Shown here piece by piece: positions 50,882 through 61,132 of a stretch of 64,000 nt of DNA. Every line of letters starts with the position of its first letter. The stretch's first letter is position 1. The DNA lies in contig NZ_AFOZ01000014.1 of NCBI RefSeq assembly GCF_000217915.1, positions 310,001 through 374,000 of the forward strand, written 5' to 3'. This DNA comes from Shewanella sp. HN-41 (GTDB lineage: Bacteria; Pseudomonadota; Gammaproteobacteria; Enterobacterales; Shewanellaceae). Below the pieces are notes generated by a model that had not been told where the DNA came from, did no database searches, and was given only the letters and a program-made list of their open reading frames with translations. A program made the translations under genes and the position numbers.

Positions 50882-51210
50882 CAGGCTTGCTTTTCTGACC
50901 AGAGTTTTTCAAGCTGGTAGAAATCGCGGGTTTGATCTTGCATAACGTGCAGGATCACGTTGCCCATATCTACAAGCACCCATTCGCTGCTATCACGACC
51001 TTCTACACCAATAGGTGGAATGCCCGCGGCTTTAGCTTCAACGACTAGGTTTTCGGCGATAGCTTTAACATGAGTCTTTGATGTTCCTGAACAAATTACC
51101 ATATAGTCAGTAATGTTAGATTGCTTGCTAACATCGATAACTACCACATCTCTGGCTTTTAAGTCGTCGATCTTGTCGACTACGAACTGCTTTAATTCGG
51201 CGCTCTGCAC
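50881..51210 (-). CDS. rsfS: Ribosomal silencing factor RsfS
   Basis: RsfS binds uL14 and blocks subunit joining under starvation. GTG at 51208-51210, with GAGG nine bases upstream, gives 109 aa starting with a [15 protein letters not shown] stretch; E. coli has 105 aa. The frame can be extended to a TTG at 51225, but that codon is inside the ribosome-binding site. Conserved motifs are [39 protein letters not shown] and a final FYQLEKLW. Confidence 0.95.
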   Translation of the reverse strand: MQSAELKQFVVDKIDDLKARDVVVIDVSKQSNITDYMVICSGTSKTHVKAIAENLVVEAKAAGIPPIGVEGRDSSEWVLVDMGNVILHVMQDQTRDFYQLEKLWSEKQA

Positions 51211-51316
51211 GCTGATGTACCTCAATAATTTTAAATAGCGCGGTAGTATATCAGTGTTGGGCCATGGAATACATTGGATCGGCGTTCGAGTTTACTATAT
51301 CTGGGTTAATATTGAA

Positions 51317-51964
51317 TCAAGCTAAGTAAAGTCGTTGTTTTTTAATGTAATTTAATGTTGTTGGCATCAGGGTGTCCTGTGGTATTTCCCCCTGAGTTAA
51401 CAGTGAGCGTATTTGGGTTGAAGAGATATCCCGGGGGGTGATATCGACGGTGAAAATACGGCCAAGGACTGGTGTGTGCGGTAGTTCTGCCTTTTTAAGG
51501 GCATCAATGGTTTCGTGGCGTGCGCTAAGTACTTGCTGCATTGGATGACCCTTGGCTAACTGCCAACCGGGGCGCTGACAAATCACAAGGTTTGAAAATT
51601 CAAATAGTTGTTGCCATTTATGCCAGCTCTGTAGATGAATAAATGAGTCCATTCCCATGATGAAAAACAACTCATCATTGGGATATTGTTTATGCAGTTG
51701 TTTTAGCGTCACGACGGTATAGGAAGGCGTATTTCGTTTCGCTTCGATATCGCAAAGCTCAAAGCCATCGAGCTGAGTACAGACATCCGCCACCATGTCT
51801 AAGCGTTGCGCCGTGGTGGAGTGTGGTTGCTGTTTATGGGGAGGAATATGGTTGGGCATCAGCAGTATTTTATCTAAGCCCAGCGCTTGTTTCACCTCCA
51901 TGGCAGGGTGAATATGGCCGTAATGTATGGGGTCGAAGGTGCCGCCTAAAATACCAATGCGCAT
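51317..51964 (-). CDS. nadD: Nicotinate-nucleotide adenylyltransferase
   Basis: NadD forms deamido-NAD from nicotinate mononucleotide and ATP. The 215-residue protein has the nucleotidyltransferase signature [17 protein letters not shown], the [11 protein letters not shown] substrate loop and the C-terminal [10 protein letters not shown]. It lies downstream of holA and upstream of rsfS, the usual gammaproteobacterial order. Confidence 0.96.
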   Translation of the reverse strand: MRIGILGGTFDPIHYGHIHPAMEVKQALGLDKILLMPNHIPPHKQQPHSTTAQRLDMVADVCTQLDGFELCDIEAKRNTPSYTVVTLKQLHKQYPNDELFFIMGMDSFIHLQSWHKWQQLFEFSNLVICQRPGWQLAKGHPMQQVLSARHETIDALKKAELPHTPVLGRIFTVDITPRDISSTQIRSLLTQGEIPQDTLMPTTLNYIKKQRLYLA

Positions 51965-51988
51965 ATCAACTCTTTGGTTAACCTATGA

Positions 51989-53020
51989 TTAATCTATGGC
52001 TATATGTGCCAAATGCCGATGTGCTTTGGGATCGAATAAAAGACACAGATGGCTCAGTCCTGTCCAATCTTCCCTACCGTGCTGCTTTAAATTCAGCTCA
52101 AGCTTGGAGGCAAACGCTAACATATGCTCAATCTGTTCGAGTGTCAGTCGTTGCAGTGCCGCTTGGTAGAGGGGTTTACGCTTATCCCAAATACGGTGTT
52201 TACTCCAAAGTGCATTTAACGCTGCGCCTTGTGCCTGTTCACTCTTTAACGTAAGCAGGAGGTGTAGCTCCTTAAAGAGTGCCCACAGCAGGATTGGCAG
52301 TGCTGTGCCTTCGCCATTAAGTTGTCCAAGCATGTGCTGGGCACTTTGTTGCTGATTGGTCAGTAGGGCATCGGTGAGTTGAAACACGGTAAAGCGGGAT
52401 TGATCTTCAAAGTAATGGTTTAACTCATCGGCACTGACGGGGCGAGTTGGGCTGAGTAGTTGCAATAGTTGCATGGCTTGATCGGCGGCCAATAGATTCC
52501 CTTCATAGAGGGAATACAGCATAGTACGGGCATCATTTTGCAGATTGAGCTTAAAATGCTTGATACGTGAGTCGAGCCAGCGCATAAACTGATCGCCTTC
52601 GGGCGTGGCGCAGGGCAGATACATGCCATGGGCATCTAAGGCCTTAAACCATTTGCTGTTGGTTTGCTCGGTAGCAAGCTTTGGGCCCTCGATAATCAAC
52701 AGCATATCGGGATTGGGCGTTTGCAATAGCGCCTGCAACGTGGTTGAACCATCGGCACCGGGTTTAGCGTTTGGTAGGTTGAGTTCTATGATGCGCTTAC
52801 TGGAAAACAGGCTCATGGCCTGCCATTCCTGAGTTAAGTCGCTCCAATTAAAGCCCGTTTCTTGGATAAGCTGGACTCGTTCATCGAAGCCTTGCTGCTT
52901 AGCGAATTGGCGGATCTGATCCTTAGTCGTTTCGATTAACCAAGGATCATCACCAAAAATCAGATAACAAGGAAATAGCTGGTTAAGGTGGCGGGCGAGT
53001 TGATCTGGATAGACTCTCAT
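51989..53020 (-). CDS. holA: DNA polymerase III delta subunit
   Basis: HolA is the clamp-opening 'wrench' of the clamp loader. The 343-residue protein (E. coli 343) begins MRVYPDQLARHLNQLFPCYL and has the degenerate P-loop region LIFGDDPWLIETTKDQIR, LFSSKRIIELNLP (clamp-binding element) and DQSRFTVFQLTDALL in domain III. It starts 34 bases after lptE and ends 24 bases before nadD. Confidence 0.95.
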   Translation of the reverse strand: MRVYPDQLARHLNQLFPCYLIFGDDPWLIETTKDQIRQFAKQQGFDERVQLIQETGFNWSDLTQEWQAMSLFSSKRIIELNLPNAKPGADGSTTLQALLQTPNPDMLLIIEGPKLATEQTNSKWFKALDAHGMYLPCATPEGDQFMRWLDSRIKHFKLNLQNDARTMLYSLYEGNLLAADQAMQLLQLLSPTRPVSADELNHYFEDQSRFTVFQLTDALLTNQQQSAQHMLGQLNGEGTALPILLWALFKELHLLLTLKSEQAQGAALNALWSKHRIWDKRKPLYQAALQRLTLEQIEHMLAFASKLELNLKQHGREDWTGLSHLCLLFDPKAHRHLAHIAID

Positions 53021-53054
53021 TGAATGATATCCGGCATTTAATCGTAGCCCCGCA

Positions 53055-53549
53055 TTAATTCACCTTAGTGCTAGCCATCGCCTGCAGAATGCGATCGGCA
53101 GCCTGGATACGCATTTCCTTCGTCAGCAATTCCATTTCACGACTCTTTGCCAGCGCGGTACGGGGATCGTCTAAGTAATCGCGACGAATTTCAACTTTGA
53201 AAGGCTGAGACTCTTTGCCCGGCAATGCTACGGCGAATTCGACTAAATAAATCAGTTCATACTCGGCGACGTTACCCGTGGGATACAAAGATAAGGTTGA
53301 ACGCTCTAGGGAGTCGGTGATCAGCCTTAACACTGGGACATCATCGGCGGCATCGACAATTTTGACGTTATTCAAACGTAACCGCTCACGCACTAAGCGA
53401 GTGAGTTCGCTATATTCATCCGAACTGCTCAAGCTTAACTGATTAAGCTCGGCGGGGATTTGATAGCTACGTTGGAGCTTAAAACCGCAACCGGCACTGG
53501 TCATAATGACCAGTGCCATGATTGCGAAAGCTAAGCGTTTAATTAGCAT
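53055..53549 (-). CDS. lptE: LPS-assembly lipoprotein
   Basis: LptE plugs and stabilises the LptD barrel in the outer membrane. The 164-residue precursor has the lipobox SAGC with Cys21 followed by GFKLQRSYQIPAELNQL, the standard LptE start. The next parts (RLVRERLRLNNVKIVD, YELIYLVEFAVALPG, AADRILQAMAS) follow the family's alpha/beta order. It lies between leuS and holA, as in E. coli. Confidence 0.93.
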   Translation of the reverse strand: MLIKRLAFAIMALVIMTSAGCGFKLQRSYQIPAELNQLSLSSSDEYSELTRLVRERLRLNNVKIVDAADDVPVLRLITDSLERSTLSLYPTGNVAEYELIYLVEFAVALPGKESQPFKVEIRRDYLDDPRTALAKSREMELLTKEMRIQAADRILQAMASTKVN

Positions 53550-53608
53550 AAGTTTTCGCGGTTTCCTGTTTGTCTTGTGGACAGCATCCGTTTATCACTG
53601 CAACGATG

Positions 53609-56188
53609 TTAGTTGGCAACGATGCTGAGCAGTTTACCGGGTACATAGATCACTTTACGCACAGTCACGCCATCTAAGTACTTGATCACTTGCTCATCCC
53701 CCATGCCGAGTGCTTCAACAGAGGCTTGGTCAGCATCGGCGGCCACTGTGATTTTGGCACGTACTTTACCATTCACTTGCACCACGATGAGTTTGCTGTC
53801 TTCCACTAGGGCTGATTCATCCACAACTGGCCATTGGCTGTCTTCGATGCAGTTTGTGTGGCCCAATTCGTTCCACAGGGTGAAGCTCACATGTGGAATG
53901 ATAGGGTACAGTAAACGGACTACCGCAGTTAAGGCTTCGCCGATAATGGCTCTGTCTTGGCCTGTCGTTTGTGGCGCTTTTTGCAGGTGATTCATCAGTT
54001 CCATCACGGCGGCAACCGCAGTGTTGAACATCTGACGACGGCCGATATCATCGGTCACCTTAGCAATGGTCTTGTGCACTTCTCGGCGCAGTGCTTTTTG
54101 GTCAGCGTTTAGCTTGCTAACGTCCAAGGCTTCGCTATTGTCCTGCGCTACATATTCGCTCGCCAGTTTCCACAGACGTTTGATAAAGCGGTGTGCACCT
54201 TCAACACCAGACTCTTGCCATTCCAGGGTTAATTCTGGTGGTGATGCGAACATCATAAATAGACGCACAGTATCGGCGCCGTATTTCTCAACCATCACCT
54301 GTGGATCGATACCGTTGTTTTTCGACTTCGACATCTTGCTCATACCGGTGTAAACCAGCTCGTTGCCGTCTTTGTCGATGGCCTTAGTAATACGGCCCTT
54401 GTCGTCTTTTTCTGTGGTCACTACATCTAACGGCGATACCCATACGCGGGCACCTTTGTCGTTGGTGTAGTAGAAGGCATCGGCCAGCACCATGCCTTGA
54501 GTCAGCAGTTGCTTCGCTGGTTCGTTGGTGTTGACTAGGCCCGCATCGCGCAGCAACTTGTGGAAGAAACGGAAATATAACAGGTGCATACAAGCGTGTT
54601 CGATACCACCAATGTATTGGTCCACAGGCAGCCAGTAGTTGGCTTTAGCGGGATCTAACATTTGGTCAGCCTGTGGGCTGCAGTAACGGGCGTAGTACCA
54701 AGAGGATTCCATAAAGGTATCGAAGGTATCGGTTTCGCGCAGCGCATCTTGGCCGTTGACTTGGGTTTTTGCCCATTCTTTATCGGCCTTGATTGGGCTT
54801 TGAATACCGTCCATCACCACATCTTCTGGCAGCAAGACTGGCAGTTGATCTTCAGGCGTTGGGATCACAGTGCCGTCGGCTAAGGTCACCATAGGAATAG
54901 GTGCGCCCCAGTAACGTTGACGTGAAACACCCCAATCGCGTAGGCGATAGTTGACTTGGCGCTTGCCTTTACCTTCGGCGGCTAACTTGTTGGCAATAGC
55001 ATTGAAGGCGGCGTCAAAGTCTAAACCGTCAAACTCGCCTGAGTTAAACAGAATGCCTTTTTCGGTGTAAGCCGCTTCACTGATATCCACTTCGCCATCG
55101 ACTGGCTTGATCACAGCCTCAATCGCTAGACCGTACTTTTTCGCAAATTCGAAGTCACGTTGATCGTGGCCTGGAACCGACATCACGGCACCGGTGCCAT
55201 AGTTCATCAGCACAAAGTTAGCTGCCCAAATTGGCACTTGCTTGCCAGTAATAGGATGAATGGCGAAAAGCCCAGTAGCGACACCGCGTTTTTCCATGGT
55301 CGCGAGTTCGGCTTCAGATGTTGTGCTGTTTTTGCACTCTTCAATAAATTGGGCAAGCTCTGGGTTAGATTGAGCCGCGAACTCCGCTAATGGATGACCC
55401 GCAGCAATCGCTACATAGGTCACGCCCATTAAGGTATCTGGACGGGTGGTGTAGATATCGAAGGTTTTATCGAGACCTGCAACACCGAAGGTCATTTCTA
55501 CACCTTCGCTGCGACCAATCCAGTTGCGTTGCATGGTTTTGACCTGCTCAGGCCAGCCATCTAAGGTATCGATATCGTTTAATAATTCTTCCGCATAGGC
55601 GGTGATTTTGATGAACCACTGTGGAATTTCTTTTTGTTCCACAGGGGTATCACAGCGCCAGCAGCAACCGTCTTGAACTTGCTCGTTCGCCAGTACGGTT
55701 TCATCGTTTGGACACCAGTTGACCGAAGCTGTCTTCTTATAGACTAGGCCTTTGTCATATAACTTAGTGAAGAACCATTGCTCCCAGCGATAATATTCTG
55801 GGGTACAAGTGGCGATTTCACGGCTCCAATCGTAACCAAAACCCAGCAGTTTCAGTTGGTTCTTCATGTACTCTATGTTTTCATAGGTCCATGGTGCAGG
55901 TGCAGTTTTGTTGTTAATCGCGGCATTTTCTGCAGGCAAACCGAAAGAGTCCCAACCGATAGGTTGCAGCACGTTTTTGCCCTGAAGACGCTGGAAGCGT
56001 GCAACTACATCACCTATGGTATAGTTGCGTACATGTCCCATGTGGAGTCGGCCAGAAGGATAAGGGAACATCGAAAGGCAATAAAACTTTTCTTTGTTTG
56101 CATCTTCAGTGACTTCAAAGGTTTTGTGGTCGTGCCAGTGCTTTTGCACTAAGGCTTCAATTTCTGAGGGATTATATTGCTCTTGCAT
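53609..56188 (-). CDS. leuS: Leucyl-tRNA synthetase
   Basis: The class I enzyme has 859 aa (E. coli 860). The ATG at 56188 gives the usual start [18 protein letters not shown]; an upstream frame to 56233 is unsupported. Motifs: HIGH as [17 protein letters not shown], zinc-binding CPNDETVLA...CWRCDTPV, editing domain [14 protein letters not shown] with the conserved Thr-rich segment and [10 protein letters not shown], and KMSKSKNNG. It leads the leuS-lptE-holA-nadD-rsfS-rlmH-mrdA-rodA group on the minus strand. Confidence 0.98.
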   Translation of the reverse strand: MQEQYNPSEIEALVQKHWHDHKTFEVTEDANKEKFYCLSMFPYPSGRLHMGHVRNYTIGDVVARFQRLQGKNVLQPIGWDSFGLPAENAAINNKTAPAPWTYENIEYMKNQLKLLGFGYDWSREIATCTPEYYRWEQWFFTKLYDKGLVYKKTASVNWCPNDETVLANEQVQDGCCWRCDTPVEQKEIPQWFIKITAYAEELLNDIDTLDGWPEQVKTMQRNWIGRSEGVEMTFGVAGLDKTFDIYTTRPDTLMGVTYVAIAAGHPLAEFAAQSNPELAQFIEECKNSTTSEAELATMEKRGVATGLFAIHPITGKQVPIWAANFVLMNYGTGAVMSVPGHDQRDFEFAKKYGLAIEAVIKPVDGEVDISEAAYTEKGILFNSGEFDGLDFDAAFNAIANKLAAEGKGKRQVNYRLRDWGVSRQRYWGAPIPMVTLADGTVIPTPEDQLPVLLPEDVVMDGIQSPIKADKEWAKTQVNGQDALRETDTFDTFMESSWYYARYCSPQADQMLDPAKANYWLPVDQYIGGIEHACMHLLYFRFFHKLLRDAGLVNTNEPAKQLLTQGMVLADAFYYTNDKGARVWVSPLDVVTTEKDDKGRITKAIDKDGNELVYTGMSKMSKSKNNGIDPQVMVEKYGADTVRLFMMFASPPELTLEWQESGVEGAHRFIKRLWKLASEYVAQDNSEALDVSKLNADQKALRREVHKTIAKVTDDIGRRQMFNTAVAAVMELMNHLQKAPQTTGQDRAIIGEALTAVVRLLYPIIPHVSFTLWNELGHTNCIEDSQWPVVDESALVEDSKLIVVQVNGKVRAKITVAADADQASVEALGMGDEQVIKYLDGVTVRKVIYVPGKLLSIVAN

Positions 56189-56309
56189 CACGCTATTTCC
56201 GGCAGTGCCGCCTATTATTTGATCTAACGCCATATCGGCGCGAATAAGATCTGCATAGAATAAACTAGAAGCGATGCATTAAAAAGGTTCCTATGAAGGA
56301 GTATTGGTT

Positions 56310-56810
56310 ATGAATGATAGAAGTAACGCGCTACTAGGACTGTATCAAGCCTTAATTACCGAGGTGAAATCCCAATTTGCAGAAGATAACACTATGACTG
56401 CAAAGAATTTATTTAAGTCAGTCACCCAAGGTAAGGAGTTTTTGCGTCTTAAAGAACAGGCCAAAGAAGATGAACTCGCATTAGTGGAACAATTTTTAAA
56501 GCGTGATATAGCGAGTTTTCTGCGTGAGCAAAATGCCGATAGTATCAGCCATAGCCCAAGTGTCATCGCCATGGAAAATACCCTATGGCACTGGCTGAGT
56601 GAAATAACCGACCGTAGCCAAGTGGAGTGGCATGAGTTAACACAGGATTTTAAGCACCACGGCTATTATCAGAGTGGTGATATTGTCAGCCAAGGCATTA
56701 TGGTCTGCACTAACTGTGGCCATGAAATGAGCATTGAGTTTCCTGGTATTGTCCCAGATTGTCCAGAGTGCGACCACGAAGAGTTTACCCGTGAACCCCT
56801 AACGCCCTAA
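56310..56810 (+). CDS. ybeL: Zinc-ribbon protein of the DUF1451/YbeL family
   Basis: The ATG at 56310 has AAGGAG eight bases upstream and gives 166 aa (E. coli YbeL 160). The first ~110 residues are helical and charged. The C-terminus holds a zinc ribbon with CTNCGHEM and CPECDHEEF, the conserved CxxC pairs of this family. Its function is unknown. It is divergent from leuS, as in E. coli. Confidence 0.9.
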   Translation: MNDRSNALLGLYQALITEVKSQFAEDNTMTAKNLFKSVTQGKEFLRLKEQAKEDELALVEQFLKRDIASFLREQNADSISHSPSVIAMENTLWHWLSEITDRSQVEWHELTQDFKHHGYYQSGDIVSQGIMVCTNCGHEMSIEFPGIVPDCPECDHEEFTREPLTP

Positions 56811-56827
56811 GCATTAACATAGAACCT

Positions 56828-56860
56828 AAAACAAACGACGCTTAGGCGTCGTTTGTTTTT
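56828..56860 (+). terminator. Terminator after ybeL
   Basis: AAAACAAACGACGC / GCGTCGTTTGTTTT forms a 14-bp stem with a TTAG loop and T tract. Since it lies downstream of the convergent methyltransferase gene too, it can serve both. Confidence 0.9.
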
Positions 56861-56901
56861 AGGGGGGTAAATATAAGGAATGGCGGCGGGACATTATGGG
56901 G

Positions 56902-57554
56902 TTAACTGCGGCAATAGTTAAGAATTTGACCATGAAAAGGCGCGGTTAAAAATGCCGTATTTATGGGTTTATGTTGGGAATGGTCAAAACCAAGCAATAC
57001 CATTTTTTACTAAATTTGGCGTGATTTCCACGGCCAGGATCGACCAGCACTACATCGCAACTCGGCTTGGCGTGTTGTTCAATAAATTGAGAAAGCAAAT
57101 CAGCGTGTTCTTGTTCATAGAGCAGATCGCTACCGATAATGACATCGAACATGCCTAATTCCGATATTTCATCAGCCCAACCCGTTCGTACGAAGGGAAT
57201 GGCGCGGCCTTTATTAAGCGCCACATTTTGCGCAAGAAAGCCACCGGTTTCAGGGTGATAGTCCGTTGCCGTAATATCAGCATGCCTGTGATTCAGCACT
57301 AAGCTGGCAAGACCAATTCCGCAGCCAACCTCTAAAATACGTTTATTGCTAATATCGTAGTCAAGCATGTGGTGTGAGAGCACTTGGCCTGATGGCCAGA
57401 CTATGCCAAATAATGGCCAAGTGGCAGAGGAAATACCGAGCTTTTCCGCCTCGCCGTTAATATCTTGAAATTCTTGATTATCTCTAAGGGTGCGAACATG
57501 GATGTCAATCGCCCCAAACTCGTGTGTTTGGTAGCGGATACGCAGGGGAGCCAT
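56902..57554 (-). pseudogene. Class I SAM methyltransferase with a C-terminal one-base frameshift
   Basis: The reading frame from 57554 gives NGEAEKLGISSATWPLFGIV, the SAM motif ILEVGCGIGLASLVL, TATDYHPE, a DVIIGSDLLYE and VVLVDPGRGNHAKFSKK, a lysine/nicotinamide-N-methyltransferase-like (methyltransf_16) pattern. After an A6 run (57003-57008) this frame ends in 13 unrelated residues at 56961. If one A is added the protein continues MVLLGFDHSQHKPINTAF, then LTAPFHGQILNYCRS, to a stop at 56902, a typical ending for the family. So the gene is frameshifted near its end, decoded by slippage, or carries a sequence error. The SAM-binding core is intact. Confidence 0.8.
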
Positions 57555-57663
57555 AGGTTTGCCTTGGTATGAAATACGAGGCAGTCAAGCTGGGCCACGT
57601 CTAATGGGGCACTTTACCGTGAAATCAGCACAGGGCCTAATCTATTTTGTCGGCATTGCTGCA

Positions 57664-58164
57664 TCAACAACCTTGGAGATTGAGATCATATTGCGGTGGT
57701 GTGTTGGCATCCGTTGCCTGAGTATAGCGGAAATAACATTGATCATCATTCACTAAGATATTGTTATTAAGATCATATCCAATATAAGTGATATCAATAC
57801 CTTGATATTGGGTCACCAATTTTTCGTCCGATGTGATCCACTTTCCCACATCGGTATTATCGAGGTATCCCCATTTTAGGCGGGTATCAACTGTGCCATC
57901 GCCGTCGAGATCGATGTCGATAATATCATCGCGCCCTGCGACTACTTGGCTCTGTAGGCTGGGCATTTGGGTTTTTGAGTAGGCGAGTGTATTGGCAGTT
58001 TTTACACTGGCTTGTAATTGCATCAGGGTTTTCTCCCGAGCTTCTTTGCTTAAGCCGATAAATTTAGGCGCGGCAATCACAGCCAAGATCCCAAGTATAA
58101 TAATCACCACAACGAGTTCTATTAAGGTGAAGCCAGATATTTTTTGGTTGTCTCGATAATACAT
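57664..58164 (-). CDS. Type IV pilin-like protein (MSHA/PilA class)
   Basis: The 166-residue prepilin has the class IVa leader and helix MYYRDNQKISG / FTLIELVVVIIILGILAVIA, with cleavage after Gly11 and the conserved Glu at +5. The globular part contains IDIDLDGDGTVDTRLKWGY, with a DxDxDG calcium-loop-like pattern, and two late Cys (DDQCYF and the terminal LQGC) that fit the pilin D-loop disulfide. AGGA precedes the ATG by eight bases. It starts 10 bp after lnt, with no other pilus genes around. Confidence 0.88.
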   Translation of the reverse strand: MYYRDNQKISGFTLIELVVVIIILGILAVIAAPKFIGLSKEAREKTLMQLQASVKTANTLAYSKTQMPSLQSQVVAGRDDIIDIDLDGDGTVDTRLKWGYLDNTDVGKWITSDEKLVTQYQGIDITYIGYDLNNNILVNDDQCYFRYTQATDANTPPQYDLNLQGC

Positions 58165-58174
58165 GGTTTAAATC

Positions 58175-59749
58175 CTATTGCACTTTAACACGTCGGCCAA
58201 GGCCCAGTAACACGAGTAAGCCACAGAGCAGTAGCAGGGGCATTTGGCCTATTTTGGCAAACCATGTTTGACCTGTCACCAGTGGGATCGTTGCGCTCAG
58301 CACACCCGTTTCAAACTGTGGTAATGATGCGGTGATATTCCCCTTTTCATCTACCACGGCGGTAACGCCATTGTTGGTTGCGCGAACTAAAGGACGGCCC
58401 AGCTCAATCGAGCGCATTTGGGCCATTTCCATATGTTGTAGTGGCCCATTTGAGGTGCCAAACCACGCATCGTTCGATACAGTAAGCAGAATATCGGTAT
58501 CTAGGTCGACACTGTCCCTGAGCTGCTCTGGGAACGCTATCTCATAGCAAATGGCCGGTGCGATTTTATGGCCAACCGCGCTCAGATTCGGCTGTCGATA
58601 TTCGCCCCTGGCAAAGGAAGACATGGGTAAATTGAAGAACGGTGCTATCGGGCGCAGCAGTGCCTCGAAGGGCACAAATTCACCAATCGGCAATAGGTGA
58701 TGCTTCTTAAATTGGTTGCTGCCATCGCCTTCATAGTCAGGGCCTGCTTGTTGTTTCTGGTTATGATTACCCAGCACAATCAATGAATTATAGAATTCAT
58801 TATTCTGGTGGCTAATAATGCCTGTGATAATGGATGTGTGGTTTAGATTGGCGACTTTATTGGCATTATCTAAAAAGTCCTGCACCATAGACTCGGGCGC
58901 TGGGATGGCGGCCTCTGGCCAAATAATGATATCGGCATCTAAGTGTTCGCGGGATAAATCCATGTATTTCAACAGGGTTGGCCAAAGTGCTTCTGGCTCC
59001 CACTTCATGCTTTGGGGAATGTTGCCCTGTACCAGCGCGACTTTGACGTTTTCACCCGTTGGATGAATATTTGAAAGTTTAGGTGCAGCCCAAACACTCA
59101 GCACTGTTATTGGCAGTAAAATCAGTAAGCTTTTATAGCGCTTAGTCAAACAAAGCGCTAATGCGCCTGCGAGCATGGCTAGCACAAAGCTTAATCCCAG
59201 CGCACCTATGATACTGGCAAGGGGTTTTAGCGGTCCTTGGGTCTGTGAGTAGCCCGCCCATAGCCAGGGGAAACCGGTTAGCACCCAACCACGGGCCCAT
59301 TCGGTTAGGGTCCACAGCGCGGGGAATAGGGCGAGGTTACGCAAAAGGCTGAACTGAGTTTTGCCATCACGGCTGTGCGCGTTGGTTAGCCAAGCCAGCG
59401 CTAATCCAGCCAGTGCGGGATATAAGGCTAAATACAGGGCTAATAAACCCATTAAGCCAACAGAGGCGGGAAGTGGTAGGCCACCAAAGGTGTCCATACT
59501 CACGTGTACCCAGCTGATCCCTACGGCAAAACAACCAAATCCAAAGCTTAACCAATAATAAAAGCTTGCCTTAGTGCCAAGTGTGCGGCTGTGCCAGAGG
59601 GCAATCGCCATGGCAAACGGATAGATTATCCAAATGGAATAGGGCGCAAATGAAAGCGCCGTGCTGGCACCAAGAGCCAGAGCCAGTACGAGCCTCAATG
59701 TGCGAGATCGGGACTTTTGTTGGGCAAAAGCCCGAATGTTATTTAGCAC
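58175..59749 (-). CDS. lnt: Apolipoprotein N-acyltransferase
   Basis: Lnt adds the third acyl chain to lipoproteins in the inner membrane. The 524-residue protein has about seven membrane segments (LALALGASTALSFAPYSIW and others). The periplasmic nitrilase-like domain has catalytic Glu in IIWPEAAIPAPES and Cys in APAICYEIAFPEQLR. It starts 6 bp after corC, as in E. coli (corC-lnt). The neighbours upstream are ybeY and ybeZ. Confidence 0.96.
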   Translation of the reverse strand: MLNNIRAFAQQKSRSRTLRLVLALALGASTALSFAPYSIWIIYPFAMAIALWHSRTLGTKASFYYWLSFGFGCFAVGISWVHVSMDTFGGLPLPASVGLMGLLALYLALYPALAGLALAWLTNAHSRDGKTQFSLLRNLALFPALWTLTEWARGWVLTGFPWLWAGYSQTQGPLKPLASIIGALGLSFVLAMLAGALALCLTKRYKSLLILLPITVLSVWAAPKLSNIHPTGENVKVALVQGNIPQSMKWEPEALWPTLLKYMDLSREHLDADIIIWPEAAIPAPESMVQDFLDNANKVANLNHTSIITGIISHQNNEFYNSLIVLGNHNQKQQAGPDYEGDGSNQFKKHHLLPIGEFVPFEALLRPIAPFFNLPMSSFARGEYRQPNLSAVGHKIAPAICYEIAFPEQLRDSVDLDTDILLTVSNDAWFGTSNGPLQHMEMAQMRSIELGRPLVRATNNGVTAVVDEKGNITASLPQFETGVLSATIPLVTGQTWFAKIGQMPLLLLCGLLVLLGLGRRVKVQ

Positions 59750-59755
59750 GAGTGA

Positions 59756-60631
59756 TTATTCTATGTTTTCGCTAATATTAGGATCGGGGAGCTTAACCCT
59801 GAGTTGGATCAAACGCCTTGTATCGGCGCTAATCACTTTGAACTCTATGCCTTCAATCATAATGCTTTCATTGCGTTCAGGCAGATGACCGAAAGCGTGG
59901 GAGACTAAACCACCAACAGTATCAAACTCTTCATCGCTGAAATCAGTATTGAACTCTTCGTTAAAATCTTCGATAGGCGTTAAAGCCTTAACCATATAAA
60001 CCGTGTTGCCTACTTTGCGGATTTCGGTTTCTTCGGCGCTATCGTGATCGAATTCATCTTCAATCTCACCGACGATTTCTTCCAAAATATCTTCGATGGT
60101 CACAAGCCCAGATACGCCGCCATACTCATCGACGACAATCGCCATATGGTAGCGTTGTGAACGGAATTCTTTGAGTAACACATCGACGCGCTTGCTTTCT
60201 GGCACAACGACGGCAGGACGGATCACTCGACTGAGGGTAAAGGGCTCATCACTGTTGGAGAAACCGTAAGGGATCAAATCTTTAGCCAGCAATATGCCTT
60301 CGATATGATCTTTGTCTTCATTCACGACGGGGAAACGGGAATGGCCCGAGCCAATCACAGTGGCAAGGAGCTCTTCAACGGTATTGTCGATTTGAATCGC
60401 CACAATTTGAGCTCTTGGGATCATAATGTCCCGAACACGCATATCAGAAACTTCTAATACACCCTTGATCATTTCGCGGGTATCTTCAGTGATCAGATCG
60501 CGCTGCTCTGCACCATCAATCACATCGACTAAATCTTCGCGATTTTGAGGCTCGCCCTGAAATAACTGACTTACTCTATCAAACCAGCTTTTCTTATGGG
60601 CGTTCGTACTCGGGGGGATATCGTCACTCAT
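59756..60631 (-). CDS. corC: CorC/HlyC-family CBS-domain protein
   Basis: The 291-residue protein (E. coli CorC/YbeX 292) is linked to Mg2+/Co2+ homeostasis and ribosome function. It has two CBS domains (VRDIMIPRAQIVAIQIDNTV and RYHMAIVVDEYGGVSGLVTI) and a C-terminal CorC_HlyC/FAD-binding-like domain (FDTVGGLVSHAFGHLPERNE). No membrane segments are present, as expected for this short subgroup. It belongs to the ybeZ-ybeY-corC-lnt operon. Confidence 0.95.
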   Translation of the reverse strand: MSDDIPPSTNAHKKSWFDRVSQLFQGEPQNREDLVDVIDGAEQRDLITEDTREMIKGVLEVSDMRVRDIMIPRAQIVAIQIDNTVEELLATVIGSGHSRFPVVNEDKDHIEGILLAKDLIPYGFSNSDEPFTLSRVIRPAVVVPESKRVDVLLKEFRSQRYHMAIVVDEYGGVSGLVTIEDILEEIVGEIEDEFDHDSAEETEIRKVGNTVYMVKALTPIEDFNEEFNTDFSDEEFDTVGGLVSHAFGHLPERNESIMIEGIEFKVISADTRRLIQLRVKLPDPNISENIE

Positions 60632-60670
60632 AGTTTTCTCATTAACCTAGATAAATCTTATCTCTGTTAA

Positions 60671-61132
60671 TTATTCTTCCTTATATGGGTCAGTAAAACC
60701 TAAGCTTACAATGAGTTGAGTCTCTAACGACTCCATCTCTTCGGCTTCTTCATCTTCGATGTGATCATACCCTAGCAGATGCAAACAACCATGTACAACC
60801 ATGTGTGCCCAATGGGCCTCTAGGGATTTTTTCTGCTCACGGGCTTCATTTTCAACGACTGCGGCGCAAATAACAAGATCCCCAAGCAACGGAAGCTCAA
60901 TTTCTGGAGGGGCCTCAAAGGGAAAAGACAGCACATTGGTTGGTTTATCTTTACCACGATAGGTACTGTTAAGCATTTGGCTTTCACGGCTATCGACGAT
61001 GCGAATAGTCAATTCCGCCTGTTCCATGCTATTGCCAATGGCTGTTTTCGCCCATAGCGTCAATTGTGCTGGTGTGGGCAGGTAGTCGCTTGTGGTGGCG
61101 AACTGAACGTCTAAGGCTAAATCAAGACTCAT
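60671..61132 (-). CDS. ybeY: Endoribonuclease YbeY (rRNA maturation)
   Basis: YbeY is a zinc-dependent single-strand RNase needed for 16S 3'-end processing. The 153-residue protein has the zinc motif [11 protein letters not shown] and the preceding [19 protein letters not shown]. It overlaps the end of ybeZ by 11 bp, showing translational coupling. Confidence 0.96.
   Translation of the reverse strand: MSLDLALDVQFATTSDYLPTPAQLTLWAKTAIGNSMEQAELTIRIVDSRESQMLNSTYRGKDKPTNVLSFPFEAPPEIELPLLGDLVICAAVVENEAREQKKSLEAHWAHMVVHGCLHLLGYDHIEDEEAEEMESLETQLIVSLGFTDPYKEE

Noticed and set aside
59361..59888. Plus-strand open frames within lnt and corC
   Set aside because: They are antisense shadows of strongly conserved genes.
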